A stretch of 64,000 bases of DNA from Nitratireductor pacificus pht-3B (GTDB lineage Bacteria > Pseudomonadota > Alphaproteobacteria > Rhizobiales > Rhizobiaceae). The translations under genes and the position numbers were made by a program. The notes under the pieces are model-generated. The model did not search any database, was not told the origin of the DNA, and saw only the letters and a list, made by a program, of their open reading frames with translations. Within the stretch, counting starts at the first letter, position 1. Each line of letters starts with the position of its first letter. This document shows, in pieces, positions 7,390 through 15,832 of the stretch. The stretch covers positions 186,001 through 250,000 of the forward strand of contig NZ_AMRM01000002.1 in assembly GCF_000300335.1 (NCBI RefSeq). Direction: 5' to 3'.

Positions 7390-8487
7390 ATGTTGCGTAA
7401 GACCATTCTGCTTTCCTGCGTTTCGTTCGCCGCGGCCGTTCTGGCGGTGGGGGCGCAGGCGCAGGATCGCGTTGTCAACGTCTACAACTGGTCCGACTAC
7501 ATCGACGAATCGATCCTCGAGGACTTCACCAAGGAAACCGGCATCAAGGTCGTCTACGACGTCTATGATTCCAACGAGATCCTGGAGACCAAGCTGCTCG
7601 CCGGCGGCTCGGGCTATGACGTGGTCGTGCCCTCGGGCGAGTTCCTCGGCCGCCAGATCAGCGCCGGCGTGTTCCAGAAGCTCGACAAGTCCAAACTGCC
7701 AAACCTCGCCAACATGTGGGACATGATCAGCGAGCGCACGGCCACCTACGACCCGGGCAACGAATACTCGATCAACTACATGTGGGGTACCACCGGCATC
7801 GGCTACAACGCCGCCAAGGCGGAGGAAATCCTCGGCACGCCGAAGATCGACACCTGGGACGTGCTGTTCCAGCCGGAGGTGGCGGCGAAGTTCAAGGATT
7901 GCGGCATCCACATGCTGGATTCGGCCAGCGAAGTGGTGCGCGCGGCGCTGATCTATCAGGGCCTCAATCCGAACACGCCGTCGGCCGACGACCTGGCCAG
8001 GGCCGAGGAACTGCTGACGGCGGTGCGCCCGAACGTGCGCAAGTTCCATTCGTCGGAGTATATCAACGGCCTCGCCAATGGCGACATCTGCCTGGCGCTC
8101 GGCTATTCGGGCGACATCTTCCAAGCGCGCGACCGCGCCGCCGAGGCCGACCAGGGCGTCGCGGTGGGCTATGCCATCCCCAAGGAGGGTGCGCTGCTCT
8201 GGTTCGACCAGATGGCGATCCCCGCCGACGCGCCGCATGTCGCCGAGGCGCATGAGTTCCTGAACTACATCATGCGGCCCGACGTCATCGCCAAGGCCTC
8301 GAACTACGTGGTCTATGCCAACGGCAACAAGGCGGCGCAGGTGGAGATGGACGAGGAAGTGATCGGCGATCCCGCCGTCTATCCCGACGAGGCGACCATG
8401 GCCAAGCTGCAGGCACCGCTGCCCTACGACATGCGCACCCAGCGCGTGGTGACGCGAATGTGGACCAAGGTGGTGACCGGCCAGTAG
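7390..8487 (+). CDS. potF: Putrescine-type ABC transporter periplasmic binding protein
   Basis: A 365-residue secreted protein with a signal peptide of about 24 residues (cleavage after AQA). The mature part opens VVNVYNWSDYIDESIL, the signature of the PotF/PotD polyamine-binding family, and carries GYDVVVPSG and GYNAAKAEEIL. It binds a polyamine in the periplasm and delivers it to the PotHI permease. GGGGAGAG before the ATG is a good ribosome-binding site. It heads a four-gene operon in the order potF-potG-potH-potI. The YNWSDYI motif and gene order favour putrescine over spermidine, but specificity is inferred. Confidence 0.88.
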   Translation: MLRKTILLSCVSFAAAVLAVGAQAQDRVVNVYNWSDYIDESILEDFTKETGIKVVYDVYDSNEILETKLLAGGSGYDVVVPSGEFLGRQISAGVFQKLDKSKLPNLANMWDMISERTATYDPGNEYSINYMWGTTGIGYNAAKAEEILGTPKIDTWDVLFQPEVAAKFKDCGIHMLDSASEVVRAALIYQGLNPNTPSADDLARAEELLTAVRPNVRKFHSSEYINGLANGDICLALGYSGDIFQARDRAAEADQGVAVGYAIPKEGALLWFDQMAIPADAPHVAEAHEFLNYIMRPDVIAKASNYVVYANGNKAAQVEMDEEVIGDPAVYPDEATMAKLQAPLPYDMRTQRVVTRMWTKVVTGQ

Positions 8488-8512
8488 CGCGGCTTCGGGG
8501 CGGGGGACGCTC

Positions 8513-9652
8513 ATGAAATCGCTCGGCTCGACGCGCCGGAGTTTCGCACCCTGGGCCGATCCCCAGGCGAAGCCCTATATCAGCTTCGACGGGGTCACCA
8601 AGCGGTTCGGCGATTTCACCGCCGTCGACGACCTGTCGCTCGACATCCACGAGCGTGAGTTCTTCGCGCTGCTCGGCGCCTCCGGGTGCGGGAAGACGAC
8701 GCTCCTGCGCATGCTGGCGGGCTTCGAGCAGCCGACATCCGGCCGCATCCTGCTCGACGGGCAGGACCTGGCCGGCATTCCGCCGCACAAGCGGCCGGTC
8801 AACATGATGTTCCAGTCCTACGCGCTGTTCCCGCACATGACGGTGGAGAAGAACATCGCCTTCGGCCTGAAGCAGGACCGCATGCCGGCCGGCGAGATCG
8901 CCGAGCGCGTCGCCGCCATGCTGAAACTGGTCAAGCTGGAGCAGTTTGCCAAGCGCAAGCCGCACCAGCTTTCTGGCGGCCAGCGCCAGCGCGTGGCGCT
9001 CGCCCGCTCGCTCGCCAAGCGGCCAAAACTGCTCCTGCTCGACGAGCCGCTGGGCGCGCTCGACAAGAAGCTGCGCGAGGAGACCCAGTTCGAGCTGGTC
9101 GACCTGCAATACGATCTCGGCCTGACCTTCATGGTCGTCACGCACGACCAGGAGGAGGCGATGACCATGTCCGACCGCATCGCGGTGATGGACAAGGGCA
9201 AGGTGATCCAGGTGGCGACGCCGGCGGAGATCTACGAGGCGCCGAACTCGCGTTTCGTCGCCGATTTCGTTGGCTCCATCAACATGTTCGAGGGCAGGGT
9301 GACGGCTGCCGACCGGGATGCCGCGCGCATCGCCGACGCCGAGGGGCGCGAGCTCTCCGTGGCCAATGTCGCCGGCGCGGAGCAGGGGGCGACGGTCTGG
9401 TTCGCCGTCCGGCCCGAGAAGATCGAGGTTTCGCGGCAGCGGCCGGAAAAGGCGGTCAACGCCCTCGAGGGCGAGATCTGGGACATCGCCTATCTCGGCG
9501 ACATGACCATCCACCATGTGCGCCTCGATGACGGGCGCGTCGTCAAGGCGAGCAGCATCAACCGGCAGCGCGCCGTCGAGGATGCCCTGACCTGGCACGA
9601 CCGCGCCTGGATCTCGTTCCCGGCCGATGCCGGCGTCGTGCTGACGCGGTAG
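8513..9652 (+). CDS. potG: Polyamine ABC transporter ATP-binding protein
   Basis: A 379-residue ATPase with Walker A GASGCGKT, Q-loop MMFQSYALFPHM, signature LSGGQRQRVALARSLA, Walker B LLLLDEPLGALD and switch histidine in VVTHDQEEAM. The C-terminal 110 residues (FVGSINMFEGRV onward) form a TOBE-type regulatory domain, as in PotA and PotG. It couples ATP hydrolysis to uptake through PotHI at the inner membrane. It starts 25 bp after potF, and the next gene begins 5 bp after its stop, so it belongs to the same operon. An N-terminal extension of about 20 residues is usual for PotG. Confidence 0.9.
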   Translation: MKSLGSTRRSFAPWADPQAKPYISFDGVTKRFGDFTAVDDLSLDIHEREFFALLGASGCGKTTLLRMLAGFEQPTSGRILLDGQDLAGIPPHKRPVNMMFQSYALFPHMTVEKNIAFGLKQDRMPAGEIAERVAAMLKLVKLEQFAKRKPHQLSGGQRQRVALARSLAKRPKLLLLDEPLGALDKKLREETQFELVDLQYDLGLTFMVVTHDQEEAMTMSDRIAVMDKGKVIQVATPAEIYEAPNSRFVADFVGSINMFEGRVTAADRDAARIADAEGRELSVANVAGAEQGATVWFAVRPEKIEVSRQRPEKAVNALEGEIWDIAYLGDMTIHHVRLDDGRVVKASSINRQRAVEDALTWHDRAWISFPADAGVVLTR

Positions 9653-9657
9653 CGCCG

Positions 9658-10569
9658 ATGGGCCGTCTCCTCACGATCCTGGCCTCCCGCTTCGTCATCG
9701 CCGTGCCCTATCTGTGGCTGCTGGTGTTCTTCCTGGCGCCGTTCCTGATCGTCTTCAAGATATCGCTGTCGGAGCCGGCCATCGCCATGCCGCCCTACCA
9801 GCCGGTGTTCGACCTCGCCGGCGGCGTGGCGGCCTTCATCGGCAAGCTGGGCAGCCTGTCCTTCGGCAACTATCTGTGGCTGGCCGAAGATCCGCTCTAT
9901 GTGAACGCCTATCTGTCGAGCATCTGGATCGCCGGGGTCTCGACCGCCATCACGCTGGCGGTTGGCTACCCCATCGCCTACGGCATGGCGCGCGCCCCGG
10001 CGGCGATCCGGCCCATCCTCCTGATGCTGGTGATCCTGCCGTTCTGGACGAGTTTCCTGATCCGCGTCTATGCCTGGATCGGCATCCTCAAGCCCGAGGG
10101 CCTGCTCAACCAGCTGCTGATGTTCCTCGGCGTCATCGACACGCCGCTGGTCATCCTCAACACCACGACGGCGATCTATATCGGCATCGTCTATTCCTAT
10201 CTGCCCTTCATGGTCCTGCCGCTCTACGCGACGCTGGAGAAGATGGACAATTCACTGATCGAGGCGGCGCGCGATCTCGGCTGCCCGCCGCTGTCGGCGT
10301 TCTGGAAGATCACCTTTCCCCTCTCGATGCCGGGCATCGTGGCCGGCAGCATGCTGGTGTTCATCCCGGCGGTGGGCGAGTTCGTCATTCCTGACCTGCT
10401 CGGCGGCTCGCAGACGCTGATGATCGGCAAGACGCTGTGGAGCGAGTTCTTCAACAACCGCGACTGGCCGGTCTCCTCGGCGGTCGCCGTGATCCTGCTC
10501 CTGATCCTGATCGTGCCGATCATGTTCTTCCAGCGCTCGCAGGCGCGTTCCAGAGAAGCGGGGAACTGA
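9658..10569 (+). CDS. potH: Polyamine ABC transporter permease (PotH type)
   Basis: A 303-residue inner-membrane permease with about six hydrophobic segments and an EAA-type loop (EAARDLGCPPLSAFWKITFPLSMPG) that docks on the ATPase. The start 'SRFVIAVPYLWLLVFFLAPFLIV' and 'LPFWTSFLIRVYAWIGILKPEGLLN' match PotH/PotB proteins. It pairs with PotI to form the channel. It sits between potG (5 bp) and potI (3 bp), so it is part of one transcript. No abnormal features are seen. Confidence 0.9.
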   Translation: MGRLLTILASRFVIAVPYLWLLVFFLAPFLIVFKISLSEPAIAMPPYQPVFDLAGGVAAFIGKLGSLSFGNYLWLAEDPLYVNAYLSSIWIAGVSTAITLAVGYPIAYGMARAPAAIRPILLMLVILPFWTSFLIRVYAWIGILKPEGLLNQLLMFLGVIDTPLVILNTTTAIYIGIVYSYLPFMVLPLYATLEKMDNSLIEAARDLGCPPLSAFWKITFPLSMPGIVAGSMLVFIPAVGEFVIPDLLGGSQTLMIGKTLWSEFFNNRDWPVSSAVAVILLLILIVPIMFFQRSQARSREAGN

Positions 10570-10572
10570 ACC

Positions 10573-11397
10573 ATGGCCGGGAACTGGAGCCGCTTCAACA
10601 TCGTCTCGCTGGTGCTGGGCTTCGCCTTCCTGTACCTGCCGATCCTGCTGCTGGTGATCTATTCGTTCAACGAATCGCGCCTCGTCACCGTCTGGGCCGG
10701 CTTCTCCACCAAGTGGTATGTGGAGCTCTTCTCCAACCGGGGCCTGATGGACGCGGCCTGGGTGACGGCGCGCGTCGCCTTCGTGTCGGCGACGGTCGCC
10801 ACCGTGCTCGGCACGATGGCGGCGATCGTCCTGACGCGCTACACGCGCTTTCGCGGCCGGATGCTGTTTTCCGGCATGGTCTTCGCCCCGCTGGTCATGC
10901 CCGAGGTGATCACCGGCCTGTCGCTGCTGCTCCTGTTCGTGGCGATCAATTTCGACCGCGGGTTCCTGACGGTGACGCTCGCCCACATCACCTTCTCCAT
11001 GTGCTTCGTTGCCGTGGTGGTGCAGTCGCGCCTCGTTACCTTCGACCAGTCGCTGGAGGAAGCGGCGCTCGATCTGGGCGCGACGCCGCTCGGCGCCTTC
11101 TTCCAGGTGACGCTGCCGGTCATCCTTCCGGCTGTCATCTCCGGCTGGATGCTGGCCTTCACCCTGTCGCTGGACGATCTGGTGATCGCCAGCTTCACCT
11201 CCGGTCCGGGCGCCACGACGCTGCCGATGAAGATCTACAGTCAGGTGCGTCTCGGCGTGACGCCGGAGATCAACGCCGTCTGCACCATCCTGATCGGCAT
11301 CGTCGCCTGCGGGGTCATCGCCGCCTCGATCGTCACCAAGCGCCAGGAAATCCAGCGCCAGCGCGACGAGCAGGCCGCCGCGCGCGCGACGGGATAG
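10573..11397 (+). CDS. potI: Polyamine ABC transporter permease (PotI type)
   Basis: A 274-residue inner-membrane permease with about six spans. 'FLYLPILLLVIYSFNESRLVTVWAGFSTKWYVELF' is a classic PotI/PotC opening, and 'EEAALDLGATPLGAFFQVTLPVILP' is the EAA loop. It forms the second half of the PotHI channel. It is the last gene of the potFGHI operon; 31 bp after its stop lies the 3' end of the convergent AsmA-like gene, with no strong terminator between them. Confidence 0.9.
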   Translation: MAGNWSRFNIVSLVLGFAFLYLPILLLVIYSFNESRLVTVWAGFSTKWYVELFSNRGLMDAAWVTARVAFVSATVATVLGTMAAIVLTRYTRFRGRMLFSGMVFAPLVMPEVITGLSLLLLFVAINFDRGFLTVTLAHITFSMCFVAVVVQSRLVTFDQSLEEAALDLGATPLGAFFQVTLPVILPAVISGWMLAFTLSLDDLVIASFTSGPGATTLPMKIYSQVRLGVTPEINAVCTILIGIVACGVIAASIVTKRQEIQRQRDEQAAARATG

Positions 11398-11428
11398 GGT
11401 TTACCCGGCTGGCGTCGGCCTGCCCGGA

Positions 11429-13249
11429 CTATTCCACCAAAAAGGGCGCGATGAACGGGGCGCTCCATGAGCCGCCGATGAAGAAGGTTTCCTTCGGCCC
11501 CTCCTCGGCGCCCTCGACCTTCGCCGGCGTGATGCTGCCGGACAGGGCGATGCCGCGGCCGGCGAAGGGCACCAGGCCGCCGAGCGTGATGACTTCCTGA
11601 GAGCCGAGCCTGGCCTCGGCCTTGTCGATCCAGGCGATGCCGCCGGCAAGCGTGGCCTTCAACTCTGCGCCCTCTATCGGCAGTTCGCCGTCCGCGATGT
11701 CGGCGAGCGGGAAGAACGTGCCCTTGTCGTTGTGCTCGCGGAACGATTCCAGGCTGAGGCCGGGAATGACGCCCTTGCCGAAATTTGCCGAGATCGAGCC
11801 GTCCGCCGTCTCCAGAACGCGCTCCAGCGTGTCGCCGCGCCCCTTGAGGAACACCGAGAAGGAACCGCGCGATTTCGGCATCAGATGCGTCAGCTGCAGT
11901 TTCGAGGCGATGTCCTCGCCATTGATGTCCTCCGCGCTGATGCGCAGTTCGGCCTGGTTGCGGTTTTCCATGTTGTCGAGGCGGACGCCCACCTGGAGCA
12001 TGCCGCCGAAGGCGATGGCGTCGGAAATGTCGAGGCTCACCAGCCCGTCGCGAACCTGCGCCGTTGCCGCGACGCCCGTCATCGAAACGGACCCCGCGCT
12101 CGCTGTGGCGGCCGACAGGCGCAGGTCCAGATTGGCCCGCCGCGAAACGGGCGACTTCATCGCATCCCCAGGCGCTCCGGGAACCGGGGTGAGGGTGCTG
12201 AGCAGGGACCGCAGATCGAGCGACTTGAAGGCGAGCGTCCCGGTCACTGTCGGCTGGGGTTCGGTAAAGGCGATGTCGAAGACGCCGGTCGCGCTGTTGT
12301 CGCCCAGACCGATCGCCGCATTCTCGAACTTGATGCGTTTCGCATCGCCCATGACGGTGCTTTTCAGCGTCGCAGCCTTGATCGTGCTTCCCGGCCAGTC
12401 CTCCAGCATGGTCCATTCGACCAACCTCTGCAGCGATGGAGCCGCCATGTCCAGCTGGCCGTCGATGAAGGCGTTCTCGGAAACGTCGACCTGGCCCTTG
12501 AAGGAGAGGGAAACCGGCGCCGTCTTCACCGACAGGGTAAGGGGAGCCTTGCCGCCGGCCAGCAGCAGCAGGGGCTGTTCCGTCGATCCCTCGAAGGTGA
12601 CGCTCTCCCCATGCCAGATGCCACGCACCGAAAGGGCGGCGGACCGGTTGAGGGCCGGCCAGTTCAGCGTGCCGCTCAGCCCGCTGGCGATCGGGTGCCG
12701 GTCGCGGTCGGCCAGCGAGACGATGCGACCGTCCTCGATCTCGACCGTCGCGAAGGCGTCGCTGGGTACGGCGCTCATGTCGGGCGCGTTCGGGTGGGCC
12801 TTCAGCAACTCGCGCGTCGTCTCGATGGACTGGGCGAGGCGGCCCCATTTGGGAACGGTCTGGAAGCGCGGCGTGTCGCCGGCGCCGTTGACGCGCAGAA
12901 CGGGGCGCACCAGGCGGATCCTGGTGAAAACCACTTCGCCGCGCAGCGCCGCCAGCGCCGAGAGGTCGATCTCGACACGCTCCGCCTCCATCACCGCCGG
13001 GTGCTGGCTGTCGCGCCAGTCGGACAGGACGACATCGTTGAGCACGGCCCTGAAGGAGGGCCAGACGCGGATCTCGGGTGCATCGTCGAGGCGCACCCGG
13101 TAACCGCTCCAGGCGCTGACCTGCTGCGCCACGCTGTCGCGGACGATCTGCGTGGAAGCGATGACCGGCAGGCACAGGATCACGATCACCGCGGCCAGTG
13201 CGGCGATGCCCAGTGCCCAAATGCTCTTTCTCATCGCCGAAGCGGGCAT
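11429..13249 (-). CDS. AsmA-family protein
   Basis: A 606-residue protein with one N-terminal membrane anchor (SIWALGIAALAAVIVILCLPVIAS). A long beta-rich periplasmic region follows, carrying the AsmA N-terminal signature (VSAWSGYRVRLDDAPEIRVWPSFRAVLNDVVLSD) and a C-terminal AsmA_2-like part (LKGRGDTLERVLETADGSISANF, then PGLSLESF). AsmA-like proteins are bridge-like lipid-transport or outer-membrane biogenesis factors. This is inferred from family only. The ATG at 13249 has GAGGA just upstream; a second ATG lies five codons in. It is divergent from acetoacetyl-CoA synthetase across about 270 bp and convergent with potI. Confidence 0.8.
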   Translation of the reverse strand: MPASAMRKSIWALGIAALAAVIVILCLPVIASTQIVRDSVAQQVSAWSGYRVRLDDAPEIRVWPSFRAVLNDVVLSDWRDSQHPAVMEAERVEIDLSALAALRGEVVFTRIRLVRPVLRVNGAGDTPRFQTVPKWGRLAQSIETTRELLKAHPNAPDMSAVPSDAFATVEIEDGRIVSLADRDRHPIASGLSGTLNWPALNRSAALSVRGIWHGESVTFEGSTEQPLLLLAGGKAPLTLSVKTAPVSLSFKGQVDVSENAFIDGQLDMAAPSLQRLVEWTMLEDWPGSTIKAATLKSTVMGDAKRIKFENAAIGLGDNSATGVFDIAFTEPQPTVTGTLAFKSLDLRSLLSTLTPVPGAPGDAMKSPVSRRANLDLRLSAATASAGSVSMTGVAATAQVRDGLVSLDISDAIAFGGMLQVGVRLDNMENRNQAELRISAEDINGEDIASKLQLTHLMPKSRGSFSVFLKGRGDTLERVLETADGSISANFGKGVIPGLSLESFREHNDKGTFFPLADIADGELPIEGAELKATLAGGIAWIDKAEARLGSQEVITLGGLVPFAGRGIALSGSITPAKVEGAEEGPKETFFIGGSWSAPFIAPFLVE

Positions 13250-13518
13250 CGTTCCTCACGCATCCGGCCGCTCAGTCCGACCTTGTGAACCTCCTCACGG
13301 GTTTAAACCAGGCGAACGGCATTTCAAGGATTTGTGGCAAGGCGGAGGCGTATTGCACGGCTTTCTCCGTCCCTGCGCGCCGTAACCGGCTGAAAACTGC
13401 GGCCGGGCAAAAATTATACCAGGGAAACATTGCCCGGACAGGGGTGGAAATGCATAACAAGACCGGCCGTTTCCGGCGCTGACGCCGGGACCGGAAACAG
13501 GGCGCAAGGAGGAAAAGA

Positions 13519-15474
13519 ATGAGCCAGGCCGGGCCGCTGTGGACCCCATCCGATACGCAGAAAAACCAGGCGCCCGTCACCGCCTTCATGCGCGCTGCCG
13601 AGACCGTCTCGGGCCGCCCGATCGGCGATTATCCGGCGCTGCACGCCTGGTCGATCGACGACCGGGAGGCGTTCTGGTCTCTGGTCTGGGAAACCTGCGG
13701 CGTGATCGGCGAGCGCGGCGAGCGCGTTCTGGTCGATGGCGACAGGATGCCCGGCGCAGCCTTCTTTCCCGACGCCCGGCTGAACTTCGCGGAGAACCTG
13801 CTGCGCGGGAAGGGGGCAGGGGACGCGCTGGTGTTCCGCGGCGAGGACAAGGTCGAGCGCCGGCTTTCCTGGGACGAACTCCGCGGCATGGTCTCGCGCC
13901 TGCAGCAGCTCTTTCGGGCACAGGGCCTGAAGGCGGGCGACCGGGTCGCCGCCATGATGCCGAACATGCCCGAAACCATCGCCGCGATGCTGGCGGCAAC
14001 CTCGCTCGGCGCGGTGTGGTCGTCCTGTTCTCCCGATTTCGGCGTTCAGGGCGTGCTCGACCGCTTCGGCCAGATCGAGCCGACCGTGTTCATCGCGCCC
14101 GATGGCTACTGGTATGGCGGCAAGGCGTTCGACGTGGCCGACAAGACGGCGGAGCTTCTCACGAAGCTGCCGAGCGTCAGGCTGGCGCTGATCGTCGACT
14201 ATCTGGGCACGGCGCAGGCTGCGGCCGGAAAGATCGACCGCGCACAGGCATTCACCGCCGCGCTGGACGCCTACGACGCGGCGGAGCTCACCTTCGAGCA
14301 ACTGCCCTTCTCGCACCCGCTCTACATCCTGTTCTCGTCCGGCACGACCGGCATCCCGAAGTGCATCGTGCATTCGGCCGGCGGCACGCTTCTCCAGCAT
14401 CTCAAGGAACACCGCCTGCATGCCGGCCTCGTTCCCGGCGACCGGCTGTTCTACTTCACCACCTGTGGCTGGATGATGTGGAACTGGCTGGTCAGCGGTC
14501 TGGCCTCGGAGGTGACGTTGCTCCTCTATGACGGGTCGCCTTTTCATCCGGACGGCAACATCCTGTTCGATTTCGCCGATGCGGAGCGGATGACCTATTT
14601 CGGTACCTCTGCGAAGTTCATCGACGCCGTGCGCAAGGCCGGCCTCGTGCCGATGGAAACACATGACCTGTCGACGGTGCGGACCCTGTCCTCGACCGGT
14701 TCGCCGCTGGCTCCGGAAAACTTCGAGTTCGTCTATCGGGGGATCAAGAAGGACACTCATCTGGCCTCGATCTCCGGCGGAACGGACATCGTGTCCTGCT
14801 TCGTTCTCGGCGTGCCGACCCTGCCCGTGTGGATCGGCGAGATCCAGGCCGCCGGCCTTGGCATGGCTGTGGAAGTGTGGGACGAGGATGGCAGGCCGAT
14901 GCGGGAAGGCAAGGGCGAACTGGTCTGCACCCGGGCCTTTCCGGCCATGCCGATCGGGTTCTGGAACGATCCCGACGGCGCCAAGTACCATGCCGCCTAT
15001 TTCGACCGCTTCGACAATGTCTGGTGCCATGGGGATTTCGCCGAATGGACGGAGCATGGCGGCATCGTCATTCACGGCCGTTCCGATGCCACGCTCAATC
15101 CCGGCGGCGTGCGCATCGGCACGGCGGAGATCTACAACCAGGTCGAGCAGCTTCCCGAGATTCTCGAGGCGATCTGCATCGGGCAGGACTGGGAGGACGA
15201 TGTGCGCGTGGTGCTGTTCGTCCGGCTGGCCGAAGGCGCGGTGCTGGACGAGGCGCTGGAGAAGACCATCCGCACCAAGATCAGGACGGGCGCCAGCCCG
15301 CGTCACGTGCCGGCGAAGATCATCGCCGTCAGCGACATTCCGCGAACCAAATCGGGCAAGATCACGGAACTCGCCGTGCGCGATATCGTCCACGGACGGG
15401 CCGTCAAGAACCAGGAGGCGCTGGCCAATCCGGAGGCGCTCGCGCTCTATCGCGACCTGCCGGCGCTGCGTTAG
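13519..15474 (+). CDS. Acetoacetyl-CoA synthetase (acetoacetate-CoA ligase)
   Basis: A 651-residue ANL-superfamily adenylating enzyme. It has the N-terminal ACS segment ([18 protein letters not shown]), the P-loop-like [20 protein letters not shown], the acetoacetate-specific [19 protein letters not shown], and the C-terminal catalytic lysine in [10 protein letters not shown]. Length and the [10 protein letters not shown] motif fit acetoacetyl-CoA synthetase rather than acetyl-CoA synthetase. It converts acetoacetate, ATP and CoA into acetoacetyl-CoA, linking ketone bodies and polyhydroxybutyrate breakdown to central metabolism; a phasin gene lies about 7 kb away. AAGGAGG precedes the ATG by a normal distance. 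It is monocistronic. Confidence 0.92.
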   Translation: MSQAGPLWTPSDTQKNQAPVTAFMRAAETVSGRPIGDYPALHAWSIDDREAFWSLVWETCGVIGERGERVLVDGDRMPGAAFFPDARLNFAENLLRGKGAGDALVFRGEDKVERRLSWDELRGMVSRLQQLFRAQGLKAGDRVAAMMPNMPETIAAMLAATSLGAVWSSCSPDFGVQGVLDRFGQIEPTVFIAPDGYWYGGKAFDVADKTAELLTKLPSVRLALIVDYLGTAQAAAGKIDRAQAFTAALDAYDAAELTFEQLPFSHPLYILFSSGTTGIPKCIVHSAGGTLLQHLKEHRLHAGLVPGDRLFYFTTCGWMMWNWLVSGLASEVTLLLYDGSPFHPDGNILFDFADAERMTYFGTSAKFIDAVRKAGLVPMETHDLSTVRTLSSTGSPLAPENFEFVYRGIKKDTHLASISGGTDIVSCFVLGVPTLPVWIGEIQAAGLGMAVEVWDEDGRPMREGKGELVCTRAFPAMPIGFWNDPDGAKYHAAYFDRFDNVWCHGDFAEWTEHGGIVIHGRSDATLNPGGVRIGTAEIYNQVEQLPEILEAICIGQDWEDDVRVVLFVRLAEGAVLDEALEKTIRTKIRTGASPRHVPAKIIAVSDIPRTKSGKITELAVRDIVHGRAVKNQEALANPEALALYRDLPALR

Positions 15475-15591
15475 GGCATCGGACGGAAAGCGGGGATCCG
15501 GTTCGCGGGTCCCGATGTTCCACGGTGTTCCGGATGGTCATTCGTGCGTCCGGATGGACGCACGGAAAGCCGGTGATCGACCGAAACAGGG

Positions 15592-15679
15592 TTAAGGAAT
15601 GGTAACACCGAAATTTACCGAGATTTCACAGGTGGTACACTTTCGTAAACTTCTCGGCATCCCGGTAAGGTTTCGTTAA
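15592..15679. promoter_or_regulatory. Two CtrA-like half-consensus sites in a 300-bp gap
   Basis: TTAA-N7-TAAC at 15592-15606 and GTAA-N7-TTAA at 15665-15679 each match one half of the alphaproteobacterial CtrA box (TTAA-N7-TTAA). The region is AT-richer than its surroundings. Downstream, at about 15706, a TTGACG hexamer could be a -35 element of a short transcript ending at the terminator at 15791-15816. This is an inference from motif resemblance only. Confidence 0.3.
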
Positions 15680-15790
15680 GGGGTCGCCGCGATAGTGTTG
15701 GCTAACTTGACGAGCCGGGCTGATCCCATTCTCCCCGACTGATTGCCGGAAGTTCGCCAAGCCCGTTTTGACAGCATTCCAAGACCCTCA

Positions 15791-15816
15791 AAGCGCCCGA
15801 ACGGGCGCTTTTTTTT
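15791..15816 (+). terminator. Intrinsic terminator
   Basis: Stem AAGCGCCC (15791-15798), loop GAAC, stem GGGCGCTT (15803-15810), then six further T. The T tract is on the plus strand. It is 316 bp after the acetoacetyl-CoA synthetase stop, so it may end a long 3' UTR or an independent small RNA. On the minus strand it could also weakly end the iron permease transcript (stop at 15833). Confidence 0.75.
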
Positions 15817-15832
15817 GTCCGGGTCCGGTTGC

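Noticed and set aside
8285-9598. Minus-strand frame opposite potG
   Set aside because: Shadow of an unmistakable ABC ATPase gene.
15599-15679. Tiny ORF of 26 codons (MVTPKFTEISQVVHFRK) with AAGGA upstream
   Set aside because: Too short, overlapping the CtrA-like sites, and with no support beyond a chance ribosome-binding site; kept only as a note.
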